Shown here in pieces: positions 45,077-57,399 of a DNA stretch of 64,000 bases. The number at the start of each line of letters is the position of its first letter. Positions within the stretch are counted from its first letter, which is position 1. The position numbers were made by a program, and so were the translations under genes. The notes below the pieces were generated by a model that ran no database searches, was not told the origin of the DNA, and worked only from the letters and a program-made list of their open reading frames with translations. This stretch comes from Lysobacter sp. 5GHs7-4 (GTDB lineage Bacteria; Pseudomonadota; Gammaproteobacteria; Xanthomonadales; Xanthomonadaceae), in assembly GCF_021284765.1 (NCBI RefSeq), contig NZ_CP089924.1, forward strand, positions 3,056,001 to 3,120,000, written 5' to 3'.

Positions 45077-45169
45077 ATGCCCGCCTGGCTTGCCCTGGTG
45101 TGCGCGGTGTCGGCCGTGGTGGCCGCCGCGTACCTGCTTTACGTCGTGCTGCGTCCGGAAGACTTCTAG
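45077..45169 (+). CDS. kdpF: KdpF, small subunit of the Kdp K+ ATPase
   Basis: 30 residues: one membrane helix (WLALVCAVSAVVAAAYLLYVV) ending LRPEDF, the typical KdpF C-terminus (L.PE.F). Stabilises the KdpABC complex. 11 bp after the porin stop and 134 bp before kdpA; that gap holds a hairpin at 45180-45210. Confidence 0.88.
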   Translation: MPAWLALVCAVSAVVAAAYLLYVVLRPEDF

Positions 45170-45179
45170 GGCGCCGCCG

Positions 45180-45210
45180 CGTCGCGCGGCGCCGATACGG
45201 CGGCGCGACG
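45180..45210 (+). other. Intercistronic hairpin between kdpF and kdpA
   Basis: CGTCGCGC at 45180-45187 pairs with GCGCGACG at 45203-45210. No T tract. Could modulate RNA processing or attenuation between the porin-kdpF part and kdpABC. Confidence 0.4.
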
Positions 45211-45303
45211 CAAAGATCGCCTGAGCCCGGTCGCTGCGGGCCCTGGTTTCCGCGCCGCCGACGGACCCAACGGCGCGACTCACTCACTGTCTGGCTGACG
45301 ACG

Positions 45304-47049
45304 ATGATAGAAATTTTTCTGGTATTCGCGCTCGCGATCGCCCTGGGCTGGCCCCTGGGCCTGTACCTGGCGCGCGTGATGCGCGGCGCGCCCTCAAGGC
45401 TGGACCTCGTGTTCGGTCCGCTGGAACGCGCGATCTACCGCGCGCTGGGCACCGACCCCGCGCGCGGCATGAGTTGGTCCGGCTACGCCAAAGCCTTCGC
45501 CCTCAGCAACGCGGTGCTGGCGATTCTGGTGTGGCTGCAATTCATGACCCAAGCCTGGCTGCCGCTCAATCCCGACGGCGTCGCCAACCTGCGTTGGGAC
45601 ACCGCGCTGCACACCATGGTGTCGTTCCTGACCAACACCAATCAGCAGCACTACTCGGGCCAGGCGCAGCTGAGCTATCTGTCGCAGATGGTCGGCATCG
45701 TCGGTTTGCAGGTGGCCACGCCGATGATGGGGCTGGCGATGGTGGTGGCGACCTTGCGTGGCTTGTTCGGTGGGCGAAGGGAAACGTGCTCGGCCGGTGG
45801 CAACACCGAGGCCGCAGCGCCGACCACCGCCCGCGACTTGGGCAACTACTGGGTCGACGTCACTCGCGCCACGCTGCGTTTCATGCTGCCGCTGTGCCTG
45901 CTGTGGGCGCTGCTGCTGACCGCGCAAGGCGTGCCTGCGACGCTGGCCGCCGGCCCCAGCGCGCAACCGGTCGACGCCACGGTGGCGATGCAGCAGCAGA
46001 AGATTCCGCTGGGCCCGGTCGCGCCGATGGTCGCGGCCAAACAATTGGGCACCAACGGCGGCGGCTGGTACGGCCCCAACAGCGCGGTGCCGCTGGAGAA
46101 CCCGACGCCGTTTTCGAACCTGCTGGAAATGCTGGCGATCGTGCTGATCCCGATCGCGGTGACGTTCATGATCGGCCCCTTCACCGGCCGCCGCCGGCTG
46201 ACGGCGATGGTGTTCGGCAGCATGCTGCTGATGTCGGCACTGTCCACCGCCGCCACGGTGTGGTCGGAAGCCTATTCGTCCAGCGCGGCCGATGTCGCGT
46301 TGATGGAAGGCAAGGAGGTCCGCTTCGGCGCAACCGCGTCGGCGCTGTGGACGGCCGTCACCACCCAGACCAGCAACGGCTCGGTCAACGCCATGCACGA
46401 TTCGCTGGCGCCGCTGACCGGCGGCGTGGCGATGGTCAACATGCTGGTCAACGCGATCTGGGGCGGCATCGGCTGCGGTCTGCAACAGTTCCTGGTGTAC
46501 CTGCTGCTGGCGGTGTTCCTGGCCGGACTGATGACCGGCCGCACGCCGGAACTGTTCGGACGCAAGATCGAAGCGCCGGAGGTGCGCCTGCTGGCGCTGC
46601 TGATCCTGCTGCAGCCGCTGACGGTGCTGGGTTTCACCGCGCTGACGCTGGCGCTGCCGGCGATCGCCGGCACGTCCAATCCCGGTTTCCACGGCATCTC
46701 GCAGGTGTTCTACGAGTACACCTCGGCGTTCGCCAACAACGGATCGGGCTTCGAGGGCCTGGGCGACGCCAGCTACTGGTGGAACCTGAGCTGCGCGCTG
46801 GTGCTGGCACTGGGGCGCTATCCGGCCCTGATCGTGCCCTTGGCGGTGGCAGGACTGCTGGCGCGCAAGCGCGTGGCGCCGGAAGGCAACGGCAGCTTGC
46901 ACGTCGAGACGCCGACCTTCGCCCTGACCCTGATCGCGGTGATCGCGATCCTGACCGTATTGCAATTCATGCCGGCGCTGGTGCTGGGCCCGGTGGCCGA
47001 CCACCTGTCGTTGGCCGCCGCATCGACCGCGCCGTCGCCGGCCCTGTGA
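45304..47049 (+). CDS. kdpA: K+-transporting ATPase subunit A
   Basis: 581 residues, ~10 membrane helices. It binds and conducts K+ through four selectivity-filter repeats, all seen: FLTNTNQQHYSGQ, LGTNGGGWYGPNSAVPLENP, TQTSNGSVNAMHDS and FANNGSGFEGLGD. The start is ATG 45304 (MIEIFLVFALAIALGWPLGL). A loop of ~20 extra residues lies near 155-170 (RRETCSAGGNTEAAAPTT), containing a Cys. Followed by kdpB after 9 bp. Confidence 0.98.
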   Translation: MIEIFLVFALAIALGWPLGLYLARVMRGAPSRLDLVFGPLERAIYRALGTDPARGMSWSGYAKAFALSNAVLAILVWLQFMTQAWLPLNPDGVANLRWDTALHTMVSFLTNTNQQHYSGQAQLSYLSQMVGIVGLQVATPMMGLAMVVATLRGLFGGRRETCSAGGNTEAAAPTTARDLGNYWVDVTRATLRFMLPLCLLWALLLTAQGVPATLAAGPSAQPVDATVAMQQQKIPLGPVAPMVAAKQLGTNGGGWYGPNSAVPLENPTPFSNLLEMLAIVLIPIAVTFMIGPFTGRRRLTAMVFGSMLLMSALSTAATVWSEAYSSSAADVALMEGKEVRFGATASALWTAVTTQTSNGSVNAMHDSLAPLTGGVAMVNMLVNAIWGGIGCGLQQFLVYLLLAVFLAGLMTGRTPELFGRKIEAPEVRLLALLILLQPLTVLGFTALTLALPAIAGTSNPGFHGISQVFYEYTSAFANNGSGFEGLGDASYWWNLSCALVLALGRYPALIVPLAVAGLLARKRVAPEGNGSLHVETPTFALTLIAVIAILTVLQFMPALVLGPVADHLSLAAASTAPSPAL

Positions 47050-47058
47050 GGTAATCCC

Positions 47059-49110
47059 ATGAGCGAACACATCCATCCGGCCGGCCAACGCCGCCTCGCC
47101 GCGGGCCTGGACGCCGACGCCTTGCGCGCCGTCGCCCTCGCCTCCTTCCGCAAACTGTCGCCGCGCCAGGCCCAGCGCAGCCCGGTGATGGCGATCGTGC
47201 TGCTGGGCACGGTCCTGTCCGCGCTGATCACCGCTGTCGTGCCCGGCGATACCGGTTTCGGTATCGCGGTGACGCTGGTCCTGTTCGTCACCGTGCTGTT
47301 CGCGAACTTCGCCGAGGCGGTCGCCGAAGCGCGCGGCCGCGGCCAGGCCGCCTCGTTGCGCGCCGCGCGCCGCGATCTGGTCGCGCGCCGCATCGACGGC
47401 AACGAGACCGGCGGTAGCCGCATCGAAACGCGCGTGGCCGCGACCCTGCTCAAGCCCGGCGATCACGTGATCGTGTCGGAGAACGAATTGATTCCCGCCG
47501 ACGGCGAAATCGTCGAAGGCATGGCCAGCGTCAACGAAGCGGCGGTGACCGGCGAGTCCGCGCCGGTGCTGCGCGAAGCCGGCACCGACCGCTCCGGCGT
47601 GATCGGCGGCACCAAGGTGCTGTCCGACTGGATCGTGGTGCGGGTCAGCGCCGAGCCCGGCGGCAGCTTCCTCGACCGCATGATCGCCCTGGTCGAAGGC
47701 GCCAATCGGCAGAAGACGCCCAACGAGATCGCGCTGACCATGCTGCTGGCGGCGATGACGCTGACCTTCCTGATCGTGGTCGCCAGCCTGCCGCTGCTGG
47801 CCAGCTTCGTCGGCGCCCAGCTCGACCCGCTGCTGCTGATCGCGCTGCTGGTGTGCCTGATCCCGACCACCATCGGCGGCTTGCTGCCGGCGATCGGCAT
47901 CGCCGGCATGAACCGCGCGCTGTCGGCCAACGTGCTGGCCAAGTCCGGCAAGGCGGTGGAAGTGGCCGGCGACGTCGACGTGCTGCTGCTGGACAAGACC
48001 GGCACCATCACCCACGGCGATCGTCAGGCGACCGCGTTCCATCCGCTGGCCGGCGTCGACCGCGACCAGCTGCGCGATGCGGCCTTGCTGTCCTCGCTGG
48101 CCGACCCGACCCCGGAGGGCAAATCCATCGTGCGCCTGGCGCGCGAGCAGCGCAGCGCCGTCGCCGAGCCCGAGCGCGCGCATTACCTGCAGTTCACCGC
48201 GCAGACGCGCATGTCCGGCGTCGATCTCGACGACGGGCGCGCGATCCGCAAGGGCGCCGGCGACGCCATCGCCCGCCACGTGCAGTCGCTGGGCGGCCAG
48301 GCGGCGCCGGAACTGGCGGCACGCATCGAACAGGTCGCGCGCGGTGGCGCCACGCCGCTGGTGGTGTCCGAAGGCCGGCACGTGCTGGGCGTGGTGGAGC
48401 TGTCGGACGTGGTCAAGCACGGCGTCAAGGAACGCTTCGCGCGTCTGCGCGCGATGGGCGTGCGCACGGTGATGATCACCGGCGACAACCCGCTGACCGC
48501 GGCGGCGATCGCCGCCGAGGCCGGCGTCGACGACTACATCGCCGAGGCGCGGCCGGAGGACAAGCTGGCGCGCATCCGCGCCGAGCAGGCCGGCGGCCGG
48601 CTGGTGGCGATGGTCGGCGACGGCACCAACGACGCCCCCGCGCTGGCCCAGGCCGATGTCGGCCTGGCGATGAACTCCGGCACGCAGGCGGCCAAGGAAG
48701 CCGGCAACATGGTCGATCTGGATTCCGATCCGGCCAAGCTGCTGGCGGTGGTCGAGGTCGGCAAGCAGCAGCTGATCACGCGCGGCGCGCTGACCACGTT
48801 CTCGCTGGCCAACGACGTGTCCAAGTACTTCGCGATCCTGCCGGCGCTGTTCGCCGCGGCGATCCCGCAAATGGCCGCGCTCAACGTGATGCGCCTGTCC
48901 AGTCCGACCAATGCGGTGCTGGCGGCGTTGATCTTCAACGCGCTCATCATTCCCGCGCTGATTCCGCTGGCGCTGGCCGGCGTGCGCTTCAAGCCCGCCA
49001 GCGCGGTGGTGCTGCTGCGCCGGAACATGCTGGTCTACGGCCTCGGCGGCGTATTGCTGCCGTTCGCGGGCATCAAGCTGATCGACATGGCCCTGGCGGC
49101 GATTTCCTGA
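47059..49110 (+). CDS. kdpB: K+-transporting ATPase subunit B (P-type)
   Basis: 683 residues. Catalytic P-type ATPase subunit. The phosphorylated Asp312 is in [13 protein letters not shown] (164-167) contains the Ser that is inhibitorily phosphorylated in E. coli Kdp[21 protein letters not shown] is the P-domain motif and [14 protein letters not shown] is the M4 region. Part of kdpFABCDE, 9 bp before kdpC. Confidence 0.98.
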   Translation: MSEHIHPAGQRRLAAGLDADALRAVALASFRKLSPRQAQRSPVMAIVLLGTVLSALITAVVPGDTGFGIAVTLVLFVTVLFANFAEAVAEARGRGQAASLRAARRDLVARRIDGNETGGSRIETRVAATLLKPGDHVIVSENELIPADGEIVEGMASVNEAAVTGESAPVLREAGTDRSGVIGGTKVLSDWIVVRVSAEPGGSFLDRMIALVEGANRQKTPNEIALTMLLAAMTLTFLIVVASLPLLASFVGAQLDPLLLIALLVCLIPTTIGGLLPAIGIAGMNRALSANVLAKSGKAVEVAGDVDVLLLDKTGTITHGDRQATAFHPLAGVDRDQLRDAALLSSLADPTPEGKSIVRLAREQRSAVAEPERAHYLQFTAQTRMSGVDLDDGRAIRKGAGDAIARHVQSLGGQAAPELAARIEQVARGGATPLVVSEGRHVLGVVELSDVVKHGVKERFARLRAMGVRTVMITGDNPLTAAAIAAEAGVDDYIAEARPEDKLARIRAEQAGGRLVAMVGDGTNDAPALAQADVGLAMNSGTQAAKEAGNMVDLDSDPAKLLAVVEVGKQQLITRGALTTFSLANDVSKYFAILPALFAAAIPQMAALNVMRLSSPTNAVLAALIFNALIIPALIPLALAGVRFKPASAVVLLRRNMLVYGLGGVLLPFAGIKLIDMALAAIS

Positions 49111-49119
49111 GGAACTGCG

Positions 49120-49722
49120 ATGAACGATTCTTCCCACCCGCAAGCCGCGGTCATCGACGACCGTATCGCGCTGCGCGCACCGCTGCTGTTCGCTTTGCTG
49201 GTCCTGCTCGGCTTCGGCCTGCTGTACTGCCTGCTCGGTACCGCGCTGGGCCGCCTCGCCTTTCCCTGGCAGGCCACCGGCAGCCTGGCGGTGGAGCACG
49301 GCCGGGTACGCGGCTCGACCCTGATCGCGCAGCCGTTCGAGGACGCACGCTACTTCCAGCCGCGCCCCTCCGCCGCCGGCTACGACCCGATGGCCGCGGC
49401 CGGCAGCAATCTGGCGCGCAGCAATCCCGAACTGCGCAAGCGCATCGCCGCCACCGCGCTGGCCGTCGCCGAGCGCGACGGCATCGCCGCGACCGAAGTG
49501 CCGGCCGAACTGCTCACCCAATCGGGCGGCGGACTGGACCCGCACCTGTCGCCGCGCGCGGCCCAGGTGCAGGTCGCGCGCGTCGCCCGCGCGCGCGGCC
49601 TGGACCCGGCGACGGTCGATGCGATGCTCGTGGCGCATACCGAGCCGCGTCAGTTCGGCGTCTTGGGCGAACCGCGCGTCAATGTGCTGGAACTCAATCT
49701 GGCCCTGGATGCCCGCCGCTGA
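49120..49722 (+). CDS. kdpC: K+-transporting ATPase subunit C
   Basis: 200 residues. One N-terminal membrane helix (LLFALLVLLGFGLLYCLLGT), then the periplasmic/structural part with GSTLIAQPFEDARYFQPRPS, AAGYDPMAAAGSNLARSNPE, TQSGGGLDPHLSPRAAQVQV and GEPRVNVLELNLAL. Stabilises KdpA-KdpB. kdpD begins 69 bp downstream. Confidence 0.97.
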   Translation: MNDSSHPQAAVIDDRIALRAPLLFALLVLLGFGLLYCLLGTALGRLAFPWQATGSLAVEHGRVRGSTLIAQPFEDARYFQPRPSAAGYDPMAAAGSNLARSNPELRKRIAATALAVAERDGIAATEVPAELLTQSGGGLDPHLSPRAAQVQVARVARARGLDPATVDAMLVAHTEPRQFGVLGEPRVNVLELNLALDARR

Positions 49723-49791
49723 GCCACGGCGTCGCGGCGCGCGCCGCCGCGACGCTGGTTTCATTCGCCGCCCACCTCGCATCAGCGCACA

Positions 49792-52464
49792 ATGCCCGCC
49801 ATGACCGACGCCCGCAGCGCCCAGGCCGACGCCTTGATCGGCGAGCTCCAACGCCAGGGCGCGGGCCGCCTCACGGTCTTCCTCGGTGCCGCGCCCGGCG
49901 TGGGCAAGACCTACGCCATGCTCGGCCGCGCGCGCGAATTGCAGCGCCGCGGCATCGACGCGGTGGTCGGCATCGTCGAGACCCACGGCCGCGCCGAAAC
50001 CGGTGCGCTGCTCGACGGACTGGAGGTGCTGCCGCGCAAGCGCGTGGACTACCAGGGACGCACCCTCCAGGAAATGGACCTGGACGCCCTGCTCGCACGC
50101 CGGCCCAAGCTGGCGCTGGTGGACGAGCTGGCGCACCGCAACGCGCCCGGCAGCCGCCACGAACGGCGCTGGCAGGACGTGGCCGAACTGCTGGACGCCG
50201 GCATCGACGTCTACAGCACGGTCAATATCCAGCACCTGGAAAGTCTCAACGACGTCGTCCACCGCATCACCGGCGTACGCGTCGGCGAGACCGTGCCCGA
50301 CGCCCTGTTCGACCGCCTGCGCGACATCGTCCTGGTCGACCTGCCGCCGCGCGAGCTGATCGAGCGCCTGCAACAGGGCAAGGTCTACGTGCCCGAGCAG
50401 GCCGCGCACGCGCTGCAGGCGTTCTTCTCTCCCAGCAACCTGACCGCCCTGCGCGAACTGGCGATGCAGACCGCGGCCGACCGCGTCGACAACGACCTGC
50501 GCGAAGCGCAGACCGCGCGCGGCCTGCCCGGCGTGCCGCTGCGCCGCGGCGTGCTGGTCGCGATCGACGGCCGCGGCCAGTCCGAATACCTGGTGCGGAT
50601 CGCGCGGCGCCTGGCCGAGCGCCGCGACGCGCCCTGGACCGTGGTCACCGTGCAGACCGGCGCGGCGGCGGACGACGCGCGGCAGTTGGAACTGGACCGC
50701 GCCTTCGCCCTCGCGCGACGGCTCGGCGGCGACGCGGTGCTGCTGCACGGCACCAGCATCGTCGATGCCTTGCTCGACCATGCCGCGCGCGCCGGCGCCA
50801 GCGCGATCGTGCTCGGGCGCACGCGCGAGCGCCCGTTCGCGCGCATGTTCAACCGCACCCTCACCCAGCAGCTGATCCAGCGCGGCGCGCACTACGAGCT
50901 GACCATCGTGAGCACGCCGGAAGCGCGCGCCAAGGCGCGCCGCGCGCGGCGTCCGCTGGGCGGCCTGCTGACGCGGTCCGATGCCGGTCTGGCCGCGATC
51001 GCGGCGGCGGCGGCCACCGCGCTGGCCTGGGTCGCCGAACGCTGGATCGGCCTGGACGATCTGTCGCTGATCTTCATCGTCGCGGTGGTGGTGGTGGCCG
51101 CGCGCACGCGCATGGCCGCGGCGGTGATCGCGGCGGTGCTGTGTTTCTTCGCCTACAACTTCTTCTTCATCGATCCGCGCTACACGCTGCTGATCGGCGC
51201 CAGCCAGGGCGTGACCACGGTGGTGCTGTTCCTGGTCGCGGCGCTGGTCGCCGGCCGGCTCGCGTCCAAGCTGCGCATGCAGGTGCTGGCGCTGCGCGCG
51301 GCCAACGCGCACGCGATCGCGCTGCAGGCGCTGGGCCGGCAGCTCGCTGCCGCTGCCGACCTCGGCCAGGTGACGCGGGCCGGGCGCGAGGCGCTGCGCG
51401 CGTCGCTGGGCGCCGACGCGATCGTGCGCATCGGCGAAGCCGACTGGACCGGCGCGCAGGCGCCCGAACTGAACGACAAGGACCGTGCCGCGGCCGACTG
51501 GAGCCTGCGCCATCGCCAGCCCGCGGGGCGCTACACCGACACTCTCGCCGGCTCGGACTGGTGGTTCCTACCGCTGGCCAGCGGCGATTCCGGCGGCGTG
51601 ATCGGCCTGCGCTTCCCGTCGACGGTCGGCCGCCTCGGCCAGGAACAGCAACGCCTCGCCGAGGCCATGGCCGAGGACATCGCGCAGGCGGCGGTCCGCA
51701 CGCGTCTGGTCGCCGACCTGGAGAACGCGCGCGTCAGCGGCGAGACCGAACGCCTGCGCTCGGCGCTGCTGTCGTCGGTGTCGCACGACCTGCGCTCGCC
51801 GTTGGCGGCGATCATCGGCGCCGCCAGCAGCCTGGACAGCTACGGCGAGGCGATGAGCCGCGAGGACCGCCACAGCCTGCTCGACACCGTCCGGGTCGAA
51901 GGCGAGCGCCTGGACCGTTACATCCAGAACCTGCTCGACATGACCCGGCTCGGCCACGGCGGGCTCACCCTCAACCGCGACTGGATCGGCGTCGACGAGC
52001 TGATCGGTTCGGCGGTCACCCGCCTGCAGCGCTACCAGCCCGATGCGCGCTTCGAAGTGCGGCTGGAGCCGGAGCTGGCGCCGATCTGGGTGCATCCGGC
52101 CCTGGTCGAACAGGCCTTGTTCAACGTGCTGGAAAACGCCGCCAAGTTCTCGCCGGCCGGCGCCGCGGTCGCGGTGGAAGCGCGCCGTGTAGACGGCCAG
52201 TTGCGCATCGACGTGCGCGATCGCGGGCCCGGTATTCCCGAGGACGAGCGCAAGCGCATCTTCGACATGTTCTACAGCGTGGAGCGTGGCGACCGCGGCC
52301 GCCAGGGCACGGGCTTGGGGCTGGCGATCTGCCAGGGCATGATCGGCGCCCACGGCGGCAGCGTCGAGGCGCTGCCCGGCGCGCCCGACGGCGACGATCG
52401 TCGCGGCACCACGATCCGCATTACCCTGCCCCCCATCGAATCCGCCGCACCCGCTATCCCATGA
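49792..52464 (+). CDS. kdpD: Sensor histidine kinase KdpD
   Basis: 890 residues. An N-terminal KdpD domain with P-loop GAAPGVGKT (residues ~32-40), a UspA-like domain, four membrane helices (around 395-475), a GAF-like region and the kinase core. The phosphoacceptor is His665 in SSVSHDLRSPLAAIIGA; the ATP site shows NVLENAAKFS, DRGPGIPEDE and GTGLGLAICQG. It senses low K+ or turgor and phosphorylates KdpE. An ATG at 49801 is an alternative start; neither has a good ribosome site. Its stop overlaps kdpE by 4 bp. Confidence 0.97.
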   Translation: MPAMTDARSAQADALIGELQRQGAGRLTVFLGAAPGVGKTYAMLGRARELQRRGIDAVVGIVETHGRAETGALLDGLEVLPRKRVDYQGRTLQEMDLDALLARRPKLALVDELAHRNAPGSRHERRWQDVAELLDAGIDVYSTVNIQHLESLNDVVHRITGVRVGETVPDALFDRLRDIVLVDLPPRELIERLQQGKVYVPEQAAHALQAFFSPSNLTALRELAMQTAADRVDNDLREAQTARGLPGVPLRRGVLVAIDGRGQSEYLVRIARRLAERRDAPWTVVTVQTGAAADDARQLELDRAFALARRLGGDAVLLHGTSIVDALLDHAARAGASAIVLGRTRERPFARMFNRTLTQQLIQRGAHYELTIVSTPEARAKARRARRPLGGLLTRSDAGLAAIAAAAATALAWVAERWIGLDDLSLIFIVAVVVVAARTRMAAAVIAAVLCFFAYNFFFIDPRYTLLIGASQGVTTVVLFLVAALVAGRLASKLRMQVLALRAANAHAIALQALGRQLAAAADLGQVTRAGREALRASLGADAIVRIGEADWTGAQAPELNDKDRAAADWSLRHRQPAGRYTDTLAGSDWWFLPLASGDSGGVIGLRFPSTVGRLGQEQQRLAEAMAEDIAQAAVRTRLVADLENARVSGETERLRSALLSSVSHDLRSPLAAIIGAASSLDSYGEAMSREDRHSLLDTVRVEGERLDRYIQNLLDMTRLGHGGLTLNRDWIGVDELIGSAVTRLQRYQPDARFEVRLEPELAPIWVHPALVEQALFNVLENAAKFSPAGAAVAVEARRVDGQLRIDVRDRGPGIPEDERKRIFDMFYSVERGDRGRQGTGLGLAICQGMIGAHGGSVEALPGAPDGDDRRGTTIRITLPPIESAAPAIP

Positions 52465-53180
52465 CGCAGGACCCCGCCGCCGCCATCGCCTCGCAGACCG
52501 CACGCGTGCTGGTGATCGACGACGAGCCGCAGATCCGCAAGTTCCTCGACATCAGCCTGCGCGCGCAGGGCTATGCGGTGGAAACCGCGGACAGCGGCGG
52601 CGGCGGACTGGAGGCGCTGGCGACGCACGGCGCCGATCTGGTGATCCTGGACCTGGGCCTGCCGGATCGCGACGGCCACGAGGTACTGCGCGAGCTGCGC
52701 CAGTGGTCGTCGGTGCCGGTGATCCTGCTGACCGTGCGCGCCGGCGAAGCCGAGAAGGTCGCCGCGCTGGATGCCGGCGCCAACGACTACGTGACCAAGC
52801 CTTTCGGCGTGCAGGAACTGATGGCGCGCGTACGCGCCCTGCTGCGCTCGCACGCGACCCAGGGCGAGGCGCCGCCGGTGTTCGACGACGGCCGCCTGCG
52901 CGTAGACCTGGCGCGGCGAGAAGTGCGCCTGGAGGGCGAAAGCGTCGCGCTGGCGCGCAAGGAGTACGCGCTGCTGGCCCTGCTGGTCCAGCACGCCGGC
53001 CGCGTGGTCACGCAGCCGCAGCTGTTGCGCGAACTCTGGGGCCCGACGCATCAGCACGACACGCATTACCTGCGCATCCTGGTCGGCAAACTGCGGCACA
53101 AGCTCGGCGACGATGCCGCGGCGCCGCGCTACATCGTCACCGAACCGGGGGTGGGGCTGCGGTTTATCGAGCGGCGGTGA
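52461..53180 (+). CDS. kdpE: Response regulator KdpE
   Basis: 239 residues. Receiver domain with Asp64 in VILDLGLPDRDG and Lys in NDYVTKPFG; winged-helix DNA-binding domain of OmpR type in the second half (LARKEYALLALLVQHAGRVV, QLLRELWGPTHQHDTHYLRI). Activates kdp when phosphorylated by KdpD. ATG overlaps the kdpD stop (ATGA). Last gene of the operon. Confidence 0.97.
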   Translation: MTQDPAAAIASQTARVLVIDDEPQIRKFLDISLRAQGYAVETADSGGGGLEALATHGADLVILDLGLPDRDGHEVLRELRQWSSVPVILLTVRAGEAEKVAALDAGANDYVTKPFGVQELMARVRALLRSHATQGEAPPVFDDGRLRVDLARREVRLEGESVALARKEYALLALLVQHAGRVVTQPQLLRELWGPTHQHDTHYLRILVGKLRHKLGDDAAAPRYIVTEPGVGLRFIERR

Positions 53181-53256
53181 GGCGGATGGGCTTTGCAGGG
53201 ATCGCTGCGTCGGCACGGGCGTGCGAATCGTCGTCTCAGCGCTTCGGCGGCGCAGG

Positions 53257-53776
53257 GCTTGGATGCGGGTGGCGAGGTATGCGTGGTGTCGCGGTCGCGG
53301 CTTACGCCGCTCCCACAGGGAGCCGGTAGCGATGCGCGGTGGCGTTCGGGTGCCCGCGCGTGCGCTGATCTCGGCGTGTGAGTGACGATCGCGGCTTACG
53401 CCGCTCCCACAGAGAGCCTGAAGGTGTGCGCGGAAGCGTCCGGTTGCGCGCTTGTGCGCTGACCGTTGGCGTGTGGGTGGCGCGGTCGCGGCTTACGCCG
53501 CTGCTACCTCAAAGCGGGGCGCCGGGATTGGATGCGGGTGGCGACGTATGTGTGGTGTCGCGGTCGCGGCTTATGCCGCTCCTATAGGGAGCCGGTAGCG
53601 ATGCGCGGTGGCGTTCGGGTGTGCGCGCGTGCGTGATCTCGGCGTGTGAGTGACGATCGCGGCTCACGCCGCTCCCACAGAGAGCCTGAAGGTGTGCGCG
53701 GAAGCGTCCGGTTCCGCGCTTGTGCGCTGACCGTTGGCGTGTGGGTGGCGCGGTCGCGGCTTGCGCCGCTCCTACG
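53257..53776. repeat. Tandem duplication of a ~268-bp block with three palindromes each
   Basis: Unit 1 is about 53257-53522 and unit 2 about 53523-53776. Palindromes GCGGCTTACGCCGCTCCCAC (or variants) are at 53290-53318, 53386-53412 and 53481-53508 in unit 1, and at 53560-53587, 53654-53680 and 53750-53776 in unit 2. Matching palindromes are 268-269 bp apart, and the words between them also match (for example GAGAGCCTGAAGGTGTGCGC, twice). Copies differ by scattered substitutions. Confidence 0.85.
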
Positions 53777-53811
53777 GTGGGTTCGGGGCTATGTGTCAGG
53801 CGCGCAAAAGC

Positions 53812-53842
53812 AAAAGGCCGGCAATTGCTTGCCGGCCTTTTG
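53812..53842 (-). terminator. Bidirectional terminator next to tRNA-Arg
   Basis: AAAAGGCCGGCAA and TTGCCGGCCTTTT arms around a short loop, with T4 on either strand. It lies 13 nt beyond the 3' end of tRNA-Arg (minus), and also faces the kdp-side repeats. Confidence 0.8.
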
Positions 53843-53854
53843 CTGTCTTGTAAG

Positions 53855-53931
53855 TGGCGCGCCCGGAAGGATTCGAACCTCCGACCCCCAAGTTCGTAGC
53901 CTGGTGCTCTATCCAGCTGAGCTACGGGCGC
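53855..53931 (-). tRNA. tRNA-Arg (ACG)
   Basis: 77 nt with encoded CCA. Acceptor GCGCCCG/CGGGCGC, D-arm GCTCAGCTGGATAGAGC, anticodon loop CTACGAA (anticodon ACG), T-arm with GGTTCGAATCC. Confidence 0.96.
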
Positions 53932-54072
53932 GCAGTCGAAGAATTATGACGGAACTGCATGAAATCGTCAAATCTTTCGATGCGTTTTCTGCATTCGATT
54001 TGCTTCGCATTCAAGCCGGCGAATCAAACCATCCGCAGACAAAAGCCGCCCCAAGGCGGCCTTCGTAACAAC

Positions 54073-54165
54073 TGGCGGAGACTGAGGGATTCGAACCCTC
54101 GATGGAGCTTTTGACCCCATACTCCCTTAGCAGGGGAGCCCCTTCGGCCTCTCGGGCAAGTCTCC
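54073..54165 (-). tRNA. tRNA-Ser (GCT)
   Basis: 93 nt with encoded CCA, the long form with extra arm. Acceptor GGAGACT/AGTCTCC, anticodon loop CTGCTAA (anticodon GCT), variable arm TATGGGGTCAAAAGCTCCAT, T-arm GGGTTCGAATCCC. Confidence 0.96.
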
Positions 54166-54234
54166 GCGGAAACACATACAGCGATCGCGGGCGGGAAGCA
54201 TAACGGCTCGTCCCGCGCGCGGCAAACCTTTTTA

Positions 54235-54438
54235 TCAGCCTGCCGCGTTCTTGCCCGAATCGTCAGCCGGTTCTTCGCCGCGCTGGATGCGCTGGTAGAT
54301 CTCTTCGCGATGCACAGCGACATCTTTCGGTGCGGTAATACCGATACGCACCTGGTTGCCCTTGACGCCGAGCACGGTGACGGTCACCGAGTCGCCGATC
54401 ATCAGGGTCTCACCGACGCGACGCGTCAGGATCAGCAT
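54235..54438 (-). CDS. csrA: Carbon storage regulator CsrA
   Basis: 67 residues. Small dimeric RNA-binding protein that represses translation at GGA-containing leaders. [20 protein letters not shown] and [20 protein letters not shown] contain the conserved RNA-contact residues (Arg near position 6 and the VHREE region). The ATG at 54438 is chosen because a strong AGGAGG lies 8 nt upstream (54446-54451). Between alaS and tRNA-Ser, the usual order. Confidence 0.98.
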   Translation of the reverse strand: MLILTRRVGETLMIGDSVTVTVLGVKGNQVRIGITAPKDVAVHREEIYQRIQRGEEPADDSGKNAAG

Positions 54439-54594
54439 TGGAAAACCTCCTCGTGCCGGCAATTCGTTTGCCGGCGTTGGCGACAATCCGCACACAAAAG
54501 TCGCAGAAAGCGCTTACAGTTTTGTACACAAACGTGAACCATCTTAGCCAGCGGCCAAAATCGGCCGCAAGCGATAGAAGTCACTGTTCGCCGT

Positions 54595-57228
<2,634 letters not shown>

Positions 57229-57399
57229 GCCTGACGCGCGAACTCGACTCGATAGGACCGGTCTGGACTGATGGCCCAGGCCCTCTGCCCTCACGATGGG
57301 GGCGTCGACTGGAACAGGCAACCCAAAACCCGAAAGCCGCGTAGCCTAACAGGCTCCGGGCCAGGTTGCGCGGGGTCCGCAGCCGTTTTCGGCTTGCGT

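Larger units (their letters stand above)
53181..53854. other. 674-bp gene-free region made of short-palindrome repeats
   Basis: No gene is credible: frames here are Arg/Val-rich products of the repeats themselves and have no ribosome sites. The region holds six palindromes of one family in a ~268-bp unit present twice, and at its right end the terminator of tRNA-Arg. Confidence 0.75.

Noticed and set aside
45394..51513. A 2039-codon open frame on the minus strand antisense to kdpABCD
   Set aside because: Its product is a low-complexity mix of His, Gln, Arg and Gly, as expected when a GC-rich gene is read in the antisense frame that mirrors its third-position bias. The plus strand holds well-conserved Kdp proteins.
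53257..53776. Possible CRISPR array
   Set aside because: The palindromes are spaced irregularly at about 70-95 bp and the spacers themselves are duplicated, which is the opposite of unique CRISPR spacers. No cas genes are present.
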